Shown: positions 10,650-21,100 of the stretch, in pieces
How positions within the stretch are numbered: the first letter of the stretch is position 1
Layout: each line of letters opens with the position of its first letter
From: Talpa occidentalis
Lineage: Eukaryota; Chordata; Mammalia; Eulipotyphla; Talpidae
NCBI RefSeq assembly: GCF_014898055.3
Contig: NW_023605083.1
Location: 92,219,483 to 92,283,482 of the forward strand
DNA length: 64,000 nucleotides
Direction: 5' to 3'
Position numbers and translations under genes: made by a program
The notes under the pieces: model-generated
Told to the model about the DNA's origin: nothing
What the model saw: the letters and a program-made list of their open reading frames with translations, nothing else
Databases searched by the model: none

Positions 10650-10980
10650 AGGGCCTCCCCGGTGGCGCAGCGGTTGAGCGCTGGTTGAGCGCTGGGTTGC
10701 GAAGCTGCCCGCGGCCTCTGCGGCGCCGGTTCGATCCCCGGCTGCTCCCCTGCCACAGAAGGAGGGTCCCACATGGCGCGCAGACCTCTCCTGCCGCCCG
10801 CTGCTCCCCTCAGCAGTGTGCTTCGGTCCTTCTGTCTGCTCTGCTCCCCGTCCTGGCTCTGGTGAATTCTCTCACCCTCCCGCGCTTCTGACTGTACCCA
10901 GTGCATGTACCCAGTGCATGTATAAACAAAAAACAAACAAACAAACAAATAAATAAAACATGCCTCTATTAAAAAAAAAA
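10650..10980 (+). repeat. tRNA-derived SINE with captured 3' tail
   Basis: Young, GC-rich copy with intact pol III A and B boxes and an 11-bp duplication of GTTGAGCGCTG in the head. After the (AAAC)n/(AAAT)n repeat it carries AACATGCCTCTATT before the final A-run. The 15-bp target duplication AAACTTAGTGGGTTA is perfect on both sides. Confidence 0.92.
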
Positions 10981-10984
10981 AAAC

Positions 10985-11300
10985 TTAGTGGGTTAAAATA
11001 CAAACCATTTCATTGTTCAAGAGTTTGGGGATCAAGAATCTGGGGAAGGTTTGGGGGCGGGATGGGGGAGGAGGGTGCCATATGACATCAGATGGGTACC
11101 TGGCTGGGACAAGAGTGTCCAAGAAGACCTTGCTCACATGTCTAAGACCTTGCCTAGCTGATGGCTGGGACATCCTGGGTCTTCAAGTGACTTCTTTCTC
11201 CATAGGGCTTCTTACCCAACTGTATTTGATGACTGGCTACTAAGAGAATAAAATAGAAGCTTCCAGTCCTCTTAAGGCCTAGCCCTCAAACAGGCACAGT
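10985..11300. repeat. Ancient interspersed repeat fragment
   Basis: AAACTTAGTGGGTTAAAATAC followed by ATCAAGAATCTGGG matches a mammal-wide repeat that also occurs at 45060-45390 and near 52545-52600 in this window. I could not name it with confidence. Confidence 0.4.
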
Positions 11301-11322
11301 GTCAATTCCTCTGCATTCTCTC

Positions 11323-11600
11323 TCTTTTTTTTTTTTTTTTAAAGATTTATTTATTTATTTATACAAGCACTGGGTACAGTCAGAAGCGTGGGAGGGTGAG
11401 AGAACTCACCAGAGCCAGAGCGGGGAGCAGAACAGGCAGACAGATGGAGGACACTGCTGAGGGGAGCAGCGGGCACAGCAGGAGAGGTCTGCGGGCCATG
11501 TGGGACCCTCGCCTGTGGCCGGGGATTGAACCGGTGCTGCAGAGGCTTCGGGGAAGCTTCGCAGCCTAGCGCTCAACAGCTGGGCCACCGAGGAGGCCCC
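11323..11600 (-). repeat. tRNA-derived SINE, young form
   Basis: Full-length, with CACTGGGTACAGTCAGAAGCG. Flanking TGCATTCTCT words form the target duplication. Confidence 0.88.
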
Positions 11601-11779
11601 CTTGCATTCTCTTGATCAAGCAGTTTATTAAGGCCAGTCCAGAATGAGTCGGAGAGGAAATAGATTTTCCTTCTTAATGGAAGGAGTGTCAAAGTCACAT
11701 TGCATAAAGACATTTGGGATGGGAGGGGTCATTGCAACCATCTCTGAGAACAATCTATCAGAGAAAGTAATCTCTTCAG

Positions 11780-12068
11780 GGCCTCCCCTGGTGGCGCAGG
11801 TGGTTGAGCACAGCGCTGTGAAGCTATCCGCAGCCTCTGCAGCGTCGGTTTGATCCTGGCCAGCCAGCTGGCGAGGGTCCCACATGGCACACCAGACCTC
11901 TCCTATCTCGCCCGCTGCTCCCCTCAGCAGTGTATTTCGTCAGTCTGCCTGTTCTGTCCTCTCCCCCCCACCCTCTGCTCTGTCTCTGGTGAATCCTCTC
12001 ACCCCTCCCGCAAATCTGGCCTGTACCCCAGTTCTTGCATAAATAAATAAATAAATCTTAAAAAAAAA
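11780..12068 (+). repeat. tRNA-derived SINE, older form
   Basis: Head GGGCCTCCCCTGGTGGCGCA, tail AAATAAATAAATAAATCTTA. The target duplication AGTARTCTCTTCA is visible on both sides. Confidence 0.88.
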
Positions 12069-12811
12069 AGTAGTCTCTTCAAATAATTGGAGCAGAGTCC
12101 TATGTGGATTATGCTGTGGTCCTGCTGTGACATGCTCACCCTGAAATAATTTTGGTAGTCAGGAAAGAGAGAATATGTTAACTGGCTGCTCCCTGAATGA
12201 GCCATGTGGACTAGCCTGATGGAGGGGAAGGTCTCCAAAGAAAAACCAGGTTCTGAAAGAAGGAAGAATGTGTGTGGAGCTGGTTAAACTTTTGCTGTCT
12301 GTCCACTTCCCCCCACTGTTGCTCAGAAATCCTCTTTGCCTGTTCTGCCCATAGATTACCCACAGTGTAGCCTCTTTTTGTTCCTCCAGCCTCATATTTT
12401 TCTTTTCATTTAATCTAAGCTTCCTTTTCCCAGTTCTCCAGATGGGCCTGATTTCCTTTTCACTGTGCCTTTGCTTGCTTGGTCCCCCCAAGTGGTTACC
12501 CATGCCTTGCCTCTTGGTCTGGCCAAACTCTACCAGATTTCCAAGGAACAATCTAAGTACCTCTCCTCCATGAAACCTTTCCCATGATGAGGTGAGTGGC
12601 ATAAGGGAGACTGAAAGAGGGTGAGAGCTGCCTAATGTGGAGGTAAAGAGATGAGAGATAAAAATCTAAGGACTTTTCCATCATTTCCAGAAAAGTCTTC
12701 CAGCAAAAGCAAAACCAATCATATTGTAGGTCCTAAGGTTACTTCATTAATCATGTTTCAAAGGAAAAGTTCTTTTGTTTTCTTTTTTCTTTTTTTTTTA
12801 ATGCATCTGTA

Positions 12812-13093
12812 TCTTTTTTTTTTTAATTTTTTTTTACTTATTTATACAAGCACTGGGTACAGTCAGAAGTGCGGGAGGGTGAGAGAATTCACGGAGCCAG
12901 AGCGGGGAGCAGAGCAGGCAGAAGGACCAAAGCACACTGCTGAGGGGAGCAGCGGGCGGCAGGAGAGGTCTGCGCGCCATGTGGGACCCTCCTCCGGTGG
13001 CCGGGGAGCAGCCGGGGATCGAACCGGTGCCGCAGAGCCCGCGGGCAGCTTCGCAACCCAGCGCTCAACCGCTGCGCCACCGGGGAGGCCCGG
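12812..13093 (-). repeat. tRNA-derived SINE, young GC-rich form
   Basis: Full-length copy with ATACAAGCACTGGGTACAG and a GC-rich reversed head ending CGCCACCGGGGAGGCCC. Confidence 0.9.
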
Positions 13094-13739
13094 TTTTCTT
13101 TTTAAAAAATACATTCATTGCAACATTAACTGTAATGGCAAACGTTGGATGCTACCCAAGTTTCCTGCACTAGGAAATAAATTGTAATGGTCAAGTTTCT
13201 TTCAGCAGTAAGTGATAGAAACCAAGCTCAAACTAACTTAAGCAGAAAGGGGAATTCAGTGGTTCAGGAAAGTAACAGTCCAAAGGGTGCAAATTGTGTT
13301 GTCTAGCCCCCTCCATCTCCTGCATCTACTTCTCTTGGGCACTTGGGTTAATTTTCTCCCACTATTAGCTATTTTCCTCCATTGTGGGGGAATGGAGGCC
13401 ATATTTAATTACTTTAGGCTTACATTGTCCCTGCCTTGTGACCTTGGAGAAAGTGGCTCTTTCCTAAGGAAGGAGATTGTCCTGGCTTGGGTGACTTACT
13501 CATTCTCAGGCCAAACTCTGTGGGCAGAGAAATGGTGTACAGTGTTTGACCAAACCTGGGTCAGGTGGCCTGGAGGAGGCTGTTATGACTGGCAACCCCA
13601 CTGGACCACATGGAGTGGTTGAGGATGGAATGTTTCCTAGAAGACTCCTACTGCTGTTACCAGAATGGCAAAAATCTAGTTGATGCATTATTAAATTCCA
13701 GGAAAGGTTTAGCCACAAAGACCATGTACCAACATGAAA

Positions 13740-13835
13740 AATGGTTATAGGGTAATGGTAAGAGAAGGTGGAGGTATGAGGACAGAACAAATACTTGAAG
13801 GCAGAATGGTAAGAGGGCAGAACAAATACTTGAAA
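13740..13835 (+). repeat. Short tandem duplication
   Basis: The phrase GAGGACAGAACAAATACTTGAA, preceded by AATGGTAAGA, occurs twice about 40 bp apart, with GGCAGAATGG between the copies. Confidence 0.6.
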
Positions 13836-14585
13836 CGATAAAGTACTTTTGAAATATAGAAAACCAAAAACTCTTTGCTTTGTGGAGTGCTGGGGAAATG
13901 CATAATTACACTAAAAACCTTCAGTACTTTTGTAAAAAACAATTATACAATAAAATACATTGGTGCAAAAAAGAATCTGGTGTAGAGCTCATGGTATGAT
14001 TTTCAGATCTCAGTTTGTTTTTGGAATGAGATAAGGACTAAATAAAGTGAGTGGTTTAGTCATCCGAAAAGTCATAATTTTCATCTTTGTAGTTGCTTTG
14101 AGCAGTGGCCCAATGGCGTCTCTCTTAGGAGTGTTAGAACTATTCTCTGCCTTTGGGTGTGGGGGAGGTGTTTCCCCACTAGACCTGTGAGAAACCTCCC
14201 CAGGTGGGTCTGTCTGCCCTGGATAGAGAAAAGAAAGGGAAATAAACTCAGACCAGACAGGAAGACAGTAAAGATGCAGGGGCTGCCTGACCCATCTAAT
14301 TCAATCTCTTCTGCCTGCATCCCCCCTCAAGCTTGGAGTGCTTCATGTTTACAACTAATAACCAGCACCTCTGGGTTAGGAATCTTTTTACTGCTGTTTT
14401 TGTAAATAGCAAAAGTAATAAATACATTCCCATCTCAGTAATAACAAATCATAACAGGATTTGTTTGGCTACACATGTGTATCTATCTTCTTTGATAGGG
14501 TCACTGTTGGAGACAAGATTTCCTCTCCTTGGAAGCCCAGAAGAATTGAGAGGTGGCGGCTGGGAGGTTGAATGCCTGGTCCTGG

Positions 14586-14945
14586 TGTGTGTACATGCAC
14601 ACCAGTGTTGTGTGTGGTTGTATGATATTTGTATAGAGTGATGAGGTGTGGTATATATGTGTTGGGTGTGGTGTGTATGTGATGTGTGTGTATGGTGTGT
14701 GATATGTGTGTATGTGGGGTGGGGTATGATGTGTGTGGTGTATGGTGTGTGCATTTGGTATGTGCATGTGTGTGATGTATAAATGTGGCATGTGAGTGGT
14801 CTGTGTATGGTGTATGTATGTGGGGGGTGTGGTATGTATGATTGTAGTGTGTGGTATGTGTATTTGGTATAGGGTGTGTGAGTGTGTAGTGTGTGATTGG
14901 TGTGAATATGGTATGTGTGTCTGGTGTGTGTGTGTGTGTGAGGGA
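14586..14945 (+). repeat. Imperfect GT-rich satellite-like tract
   Basis: About 360 bp of variants of GTGTGTATGGTGTGTGATATG, almost devoid of C on the + strand. It creates long open frames of His/Thr repeats on the opposite strand. No array with a fixed unit length is visible. Confidence 0.85.
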
Positions 14946-15049
14946 TGAAAAACTGGTGGGGTCAACAGAATTATGGAAATGGCCTCTGGGGAAGGATAGT
15001 CTGGGGCATAGTGGGCTGTTGGGAGAATTCAATTCATTTTGGCTCAATT

Positions 15050-15500
15050 TATCAATATTAAGCACCTGTTATGTGCCTGACCCTGTTTCAGAACTTTGGG
15101 ATACATCCGTGAACAAAATAGATAGAGATTCTGCCTCCAGGAAACTTACTTTATATTATGAAAAGCTAATTAATTATAAACATAATATGCAATTTAAAAT
15201 TAAAATACATGGTACGTTAAAGGAATGATTTCTATGGGAAAAGGAAGGTCAGAAAGTGTGCATGTGTGGGTTGCAATTTTAGAGTGATGGGACAGGCCTC
15301 CTTGAGAAGGTGATCACTGAACAATGTCTTAAAAGAGGGGAGGTCCTGGGAAGGAGATTTCCAGCCAGAAGGCATAGCCAGTACAAAGGCTTTGGGGCAG
15401 GAATGTCCCCAATAGAAGTTAAGGGCTTTGGTCATGATAAGGCCTTTGTTTTTTACTCTAAGGGAAAAGGGGTTAAAACACGTTTTTATGTTTTTATCCT
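15050..15500 (+). repeat. L2-like ancient LINE tail
   Basis: AAGCACCTGTTATGTGCCTGACC, then GATACATCCGTGAACAAAATAG, then CTCCAGGAAACTTAC, and further right TTGAGAAGGTGATCACTGAAC and TTTGGGGCAGGAATG follow the order of a very common old mammalian LINE 3' end. The assignment to L2 is from memory. Confidence 0.5.
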
Positions 15501-15957
15501 GGTTTTCTAGCTTTCCTTTCTAGTGCCTTGGTTTGGGGGGGGGGGTGCGTGTGTGAGAGAGAGAGAGAAGGTCAGGCAAAAGCAGGCACCGGGGTGTTGG
15601 ACAAAGGCCCCCAGAGTTCATAACTTCTTTCCACTACTCTACTTCCCAGGCTGGGGTGTGGTTCATTCTACCCCCTGGGCTATTTTTATGACATACCTCC
15701 CAGCCCTGGGAACTCAGTTCCTCAATCATAGGGAAAATTAGAGGTAAGAGGTACCCCTGCCCACCCACCCCAGCAGTACTGACGCCCAACCAATTAACAT
15801 CAAAACCTTCCAGTGAGACTGGGAGAGACAGGGGCTGGAACTCAGAGAAATAGGGACTAAGAATGGTGGAGGCAGGGGTCCCAGCAAAGGTCACGCCCAC
15901 ACGGAAGAGTCAAATGTCAGATCTCCCTCCCTACCTCCCTATCCCCTCACCCCCAAT

Positions 15958-15986
15958 ACACACACACACACACACACACACACACT
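15958..15986. repeat. (CA)n microsatellite
   Basis: About 14 uninterrupted CA units lie 2 kb upstream of the first coding exon of ARHGEF15. Confidence 0.9.
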
Positions 15987-15989
15987 CCT

Positions 15990-17945
15990 GACACAATGGC
16001 CGGGTGGGGCTGAGGAACTGGCTTCCTCTGTGGAGATCTCAATCTGGGTCCTTAGTTCCTGCCCCAGAAACACATGAACAGACACAGAGACCTGACTTCA
16101 CACTCCTTGTTCCAAGGGGCAGGCAGGACAGGCTGAAAACGGAACTGCTTTCAAAGAGACTAAGGTAAATTTAGGGGGAGGGAGAATGGGCCGGGTGAGG
16201 GGAGTTCCTTGGTGCGAAATAATGGGCTGGTTCACACTCAGGAGAACAGGTTGGAAGCTAAAGGAACATGCTGTCTTGTGGGGTGTGGGAAAGATGGCTA
16301 GATACACCGTCCCTTCATCCCTTAGTTGAAATTGAGGTATCTAGACGCCGGTGTCCTACCACCAGCTCAGTCTGTGCCAGTGACACCACATCCTCATCCC
16401 AGCCCCTGTCCACCCCCAGCTCTGGTGTGCCCCTATCCACACAGCAGTGCCCACAAACTATGCACGAACAGAATAGCCCACCCACCACACCTGGATTTCA
16501 GCCCTTCCCTGCCCTAACCTCCGAGACTGGGATACAGGGTCCCTCACGTCTTCCAGAGCACCAGTGTGCGCATGTGGAATGTGGTGCAGTTTGGGGGGGT
16601 GTCCGGTTGGGAGGGAGGATCTGATTCCTGTTTCCTGCCCCTACTCACTCAGCCCTGGGAGGTGACTGAGAGTGGAGAGGACTCAAGGGTGAGTGTTTGG
16701 GGCCAAGTACCTAGGTCCCTGCAGTAGGCCTTAATTGGGGGAGGGGGACAGGAAGTAACTACAGGTAGCTAAGAGAAGGGCGGGACTGCTGAGGGGGGCA
16801 GAGGCTGGGGAGGAGCTGGCTTACTGGTGAGGGCACTGCCTGGGTCACCTCGATAAGGGGCTTCCTGCCAGAACACAGAAGCCATTGAGCTGTAAGACTC
16901 AGTCTTTAGCCCCCACCCAGCATCATTTCCCAAGAATCCAATCTGGGTCCTGGAGGAATTTGACTCCTTGTTGACTCTGGAAGGAAGTTTGGGGGTGCCC
17001 CTGCCCCCAGCCCTCATCCTATAGCCGTCTTAGTTATGCAGCCATGGGAGGACGGGAAGCCCAAGCTCCGTGTCCTGGCTCCATCAGTCTCTGCCTTCTG
17101 TCTGGTCTCCCGACCACCTCTCCAAGCATCCTGGCAGGACCCAGGCTGCCACTGGGGCTTCTCTCTATGAACAGATGGGGGGCAGGGGGCAGGTAGGGAT
17201 AAGAGGATGGCGCAGGAAAGACCATGCCCGGGGCCTCCTGGTCTCTTGGGGTCAGAGGCTCCAGGAATCTTCATGGCAGGAAAAGGAGACTAAAAATAAT
17301 CCGGAAAGGGAGAGTCCGGAGAGAGGAACTGGGAAATGGGGGGTGGAGAGCCTGTTGGAGCAGGGAAATAATGATGCATCCCTCAAAGCCCAAGCCTGTG
17401 CATGGTATGAGTGTGCTTGTGTGTGTGTGTGTGTGTGTGTGCACGCACGCGCGCACACTCACACACACACCCCGTATTCCACATACTTAAAACACACATG
17501 CAAACCTCCACAGCACACACCACACACACACAACACACAGCCATCATGCAGGCCCCTGGTGGTGTTATCGGCAAGCAGAGGTCCACTTATTGGGGACCTT
17601 GTACCCCATGCCCGCTTAACTGGGTCTCTATGTAGGTGCTTCTACCCCAGCCTCCTCCTCCTCTCTGGCTTTGGCAGAAGTCAGAAGACTGAGAGAGAAT
17701 TGTAGGTTGGCAGGGCCAAGAAGAGTTGCCAAGTGGGTCTAGGGACCGAGGGATGGAGAAAGGAGGGGCAAGAGGTGGATGGAAGAGAGAAGTCAGTGGA
17801 AATGAGAGGAAGTGACCAGCCTTCCCTCCTGACTAGTGTATTTGCTTGCAAAAGATTTCGGCTCAGAGGTTTCAATCTAACCACAGGATGGGGGCTAAGG
17901 GGAATGCTTAGCAAGTGTTTCTCTTTATCCCTCCCTCTTCCTCAG
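15990..17945 (+). promoter_or_regulatory. Presumed promoter, 5' noncoding exon and first intron of ARHGEF15
   Basis: The splice acceptor at 17944-17945 shows that a noncoding exon must lie upstream. I cannot place it firmly. The 16.0-17.1 kb part is not made of recognised repeats and has several GGAA cores (TTCCTC near 16020, TTTCCTGCC near 16630, AGGAAGT near 16751), as expected for an ETS-driven endothelial promoter. That link is inference from the known expression of the gene. A GT/CA microsatellite sits at 17417-17535. Confidence 0.35.
17415..17545. repeat. GT/CA microsatellite cluster
   Basis: A (GT)n run is followed by GCACGCACGCGCGCAC and then (CA)n-rich DNA. This is alternating purine-pyrimidine sequence able to form Z-DNA, about 450 bp before the ARHGEF15 coding start. 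Confidence 0.85.
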
Positions 17946-17948
17946 GGG

Positions 17949-18146
17949 ATGACTCCTGCATACTATCTCACTCCTTCCAAGAGATCAGAGGAAGATGTCA
18001 GCCCAGTCTCTTCCAGCAGCAACTCCCCCTACCCAGAAACCCCCTCGGATCATCCGCCCCCGCCCCCCTTCACGCCCCCGGGCTGCCCAGTCCCCAGGGC
18101 CCCCCCACAATGGTTCTCCACAAGAATCTTCCCTCACCTCCAATGA
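17949..18146 (+). other. Overlapping upstream ORF in ARHGEF15 exon 2
   Basis: An ATG lies 3 bases after the splice acceptor and 46 bases before the main start, in another frame. It opens 65 codons that overlap the beginning of the real coding region and then stop. Its context (GGGGATGA, purine at -3) is usable. The peptide is proline-rich only because it reads across proline-coding DNA. A regulatory role is inference. Confidence 0.4.
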
Positions 18147-21100
18147 TGCAGCTACCCCAATGTGCACTCCCATTTTCTGGGAGCCCCCGGTCTCATCCCT
18201 CAAGCCCCCTGCCCTTCTTCCCCCTTCAGCTTCTAAAGTCAGCCTTGACTCCCAGGCTTCCCCAGATTCACCTTCTAGCACCCCCAGTCCAGTGTCCCGG
18301 CGCTCCATCTCCCCAGAGCCGGCTCCCCGATCTCCAGTCCCCCCACCCAAACCCTCAGGGTCACCCCACACAACTCAGCCCCAAGTCTTGGCTCCCGATA
18401 GCTCTTCCTCAGTCTCCTCCTCAGCCCCCGGCACTGTGCGGAGACTGGCTGGCAAGTTTGAGTGGGGGACTGAAGGCAGAGTGCAGGCTGTGGATGCCCT
18501 GGAGCCCGGGCCTCAAGGGGCAGTGGATGTGAATGGGGAGAGAGAGAGTCCGCAGGGCATCCTCAATGGGAGTGGGTCTCAGGATAACGGGCCTCCTGGT
18601 AAGTGTGTCAAGGGATTAGGGTGGGTTCAATTCAGCTCACCTACTTTACTTTCCATACTTCAACACCGGGTACTTTCAGGGGCTACCTTTTCAAAAATGA
18701 CTTTTATGTTTGGAAAATCTAATTTTCACACTTCTAGAGATTGAAGAGAGTCAGGGTCAAGGAAATAGATGCCTGGGATTTGACCTCTGTGTTTCTTCTT
18801 CTATTTTTTTTTTAAAGATTTATTTATTTATGCATGCAAGAGCTGGGGTACAGGCCAGAGGCATGGGGGGGTGGGGTGGTGAGAGGATTCACCAGAGACA
18901 GCATGGGGAACAGAACAGACAGATTGACTGAAGTACACTGCTGAGGGGAGCAGCGGGCAAGTCAGGAGAGGTCTGCTGCGCCATATGGGTTGCTCCTTGG
19001 CCGGCCGGGGAATTGAACTCGTGCTGCAGAGGCTGCTGTGGACAGCTTCATAGGTTGCATCTTAACCCCTTGCACCACCAGGGAGGCCCTGACCTCTGTG
19101 TTTCTGCTGCTGGATAAGCTAAGGGGAGGGAAAAGGTCTGGGTAGGGTGGGGCTTCTCCTTAGGACACCCCTGTCTCCCACAGATGCTGCCCTGGTCTGC
19201 CCTCCCTCCTGCCCTTGTGTCTGCCATGTAGCTCGGCCTGGCCAGGAGCTCCGATGGGTGCCTGTGGGGGGCTATGAGGACATCCCCAGGACTCTCTGTC
19301 GGGCCTCCCCACTTCGAGCCTCCCGCTCACGGCCCAATCCTCCAATTGTCAGTAAGCCCTCAGTTGTTCTCACATCCTATCGTTCTACTGCTGAGCGCAA
19401 ACTCCTGCCACCCCTAAAACCCCCCAAACCAACTCGAGTCAGGCAGGATACCATCATCTCTGAGGACCACCCACTGCCAGATCTCGATCTGCCCTCCGAA
19501 GATGGAATCAAAACAGGTACAGGGCATGGGGAGTGGACCTCTGGGCTGGAAAGGGAAGGGGTCAAGGTGGAGTGGGCCAAAAACCAATGAACTACGACCC
19601 CCAACAGGACCTGGGCTTTTTGTTCCTCCACCAGATGCTGTTTTGGGGCTGATAGGAGTTGTAGTGTTTATAGTCATGGGTGTCTGGGGAGAGTCCTGGG
19701 GCTCATGGAGGTTTGTTCTCTTAACTCTGGGTTCTTTCTCCAGGGGACAGTCCTCGTGAAATTCCTCGGAATGCTCCTCCAGCAACCATGGAGGGAAGGT
19801 ACCAAATACCTCCCCTTGTCTCACTCCCACCTGAGGGCCTGCAAACCTCCAGGTTCAGTTAAATCCTAATTCCACAAAGTGCAGTGAAGGAGGGCTCCTG
19901 GTTTCTAATCTCAGTTCCATCCCTTATCATCTGTGAGACCTTATCCAAGTCACTGAGCCTTTCTGGGTCTCAGAGTCCTCATCTGTGGAGTAAGGATAAG
20001 CACACCAGCTGCTTCACAGAGCAGATGGAGTATGCTATTGGTGAAGAGCCAGCCCATAGTGTGTGCTCTGTTTTAGTTCCCTTCCCTCAGCTTGAGTCTC
20101 CATTGCAAGTATTGTCTGCAAATCCATTTGTAAACTACGTGCATCTCTTCTGTGTTTTCTGGGCTTGTTTATCATTTTGGGTTCATCATTGTTATCAGAG
20201 TTAATCTGAGCCCATTCACTTATCCAACAATTTACTCACTGTTCTGGTTTATTTATTTATTTATTTATTAACTTGGGTGAATGGGTGGTGGTGTGATGAT
20301 CAGAAGAGTGGGGAGTGGGGGAGGTGTAAGAATTTGGGTTTGATCAGACTGAGTTTCACAGAGGCACAAATAGGACAGTCTAGACAACGGTTGCTACGTG
20401 AGTAGGATCCAGAGACTTGGAAGTCTCTGGTACACATTAGTGGAGATAATAGGAATAGATAAGGGGTGGTGGGAATTGTATGGGGACTATAACCAAGATG
20501 AAAATGCATACATTGTGCAAAAATGAAAAATGATGTAAAAATATGTATAAATAAAGGAATAGATAGGACTCCCTTGGTGCAGGGTCTTCCATATAACAGG
20601 CACATTAAAAAAGAAATTGGTGTTTGATCAGGATTCCTGCATATAACCTGCATGCTAGTTATGCAGTCCCTTACACTGTAATGAGACACCACCCCCTGAA
20701 GGTGTATTACAGCAGTGGCTCTGGGGGACTCCCCTTTCTCTCTCCACAGGGAGGAGGAAGGGCTGGAGCTGTTGAAAGAGCAAAACTGGGAGTTACCCCT
20801 GCAGGATGGTGAGCACCTCTGGATCTGGGATGAGGGAGGGTGCTGTGATGATCAAGCAGTGAGGAAGGTTCTGGGGTACTGGGTTTCCCTGATAAATGAC
20901 ATCTGCTCTCCAGAACCCCTGTACCAGACCTACAGAGCTGCTGTGCTGTCAGAGGAGCTATGGGGGGTCAGTGAGGATGGGGGTCCCTCTCCAGCAATTC
21001 CTGGGGATGCGCCCACCTTCTCACGGCCCCCTGGACCTCGAAACACACTATGGCAGGAACTTCCGGCTGTGCGAGCCAGTGGCCTCCTGGATACCCTCAG

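Noticed and set aside
10640..10948. Arg/Pro/Ala-rich open frames of 60-160 codons recurring across the window
   Set aside because: They are translations of the tRNA-derived SINE in both orientations; the same peptide words recur at every copy.
14469..15065. Long His/Thr-rich frames on the - strand
   Set aside because: They are translations of the GT-rich tract and have no coding character.
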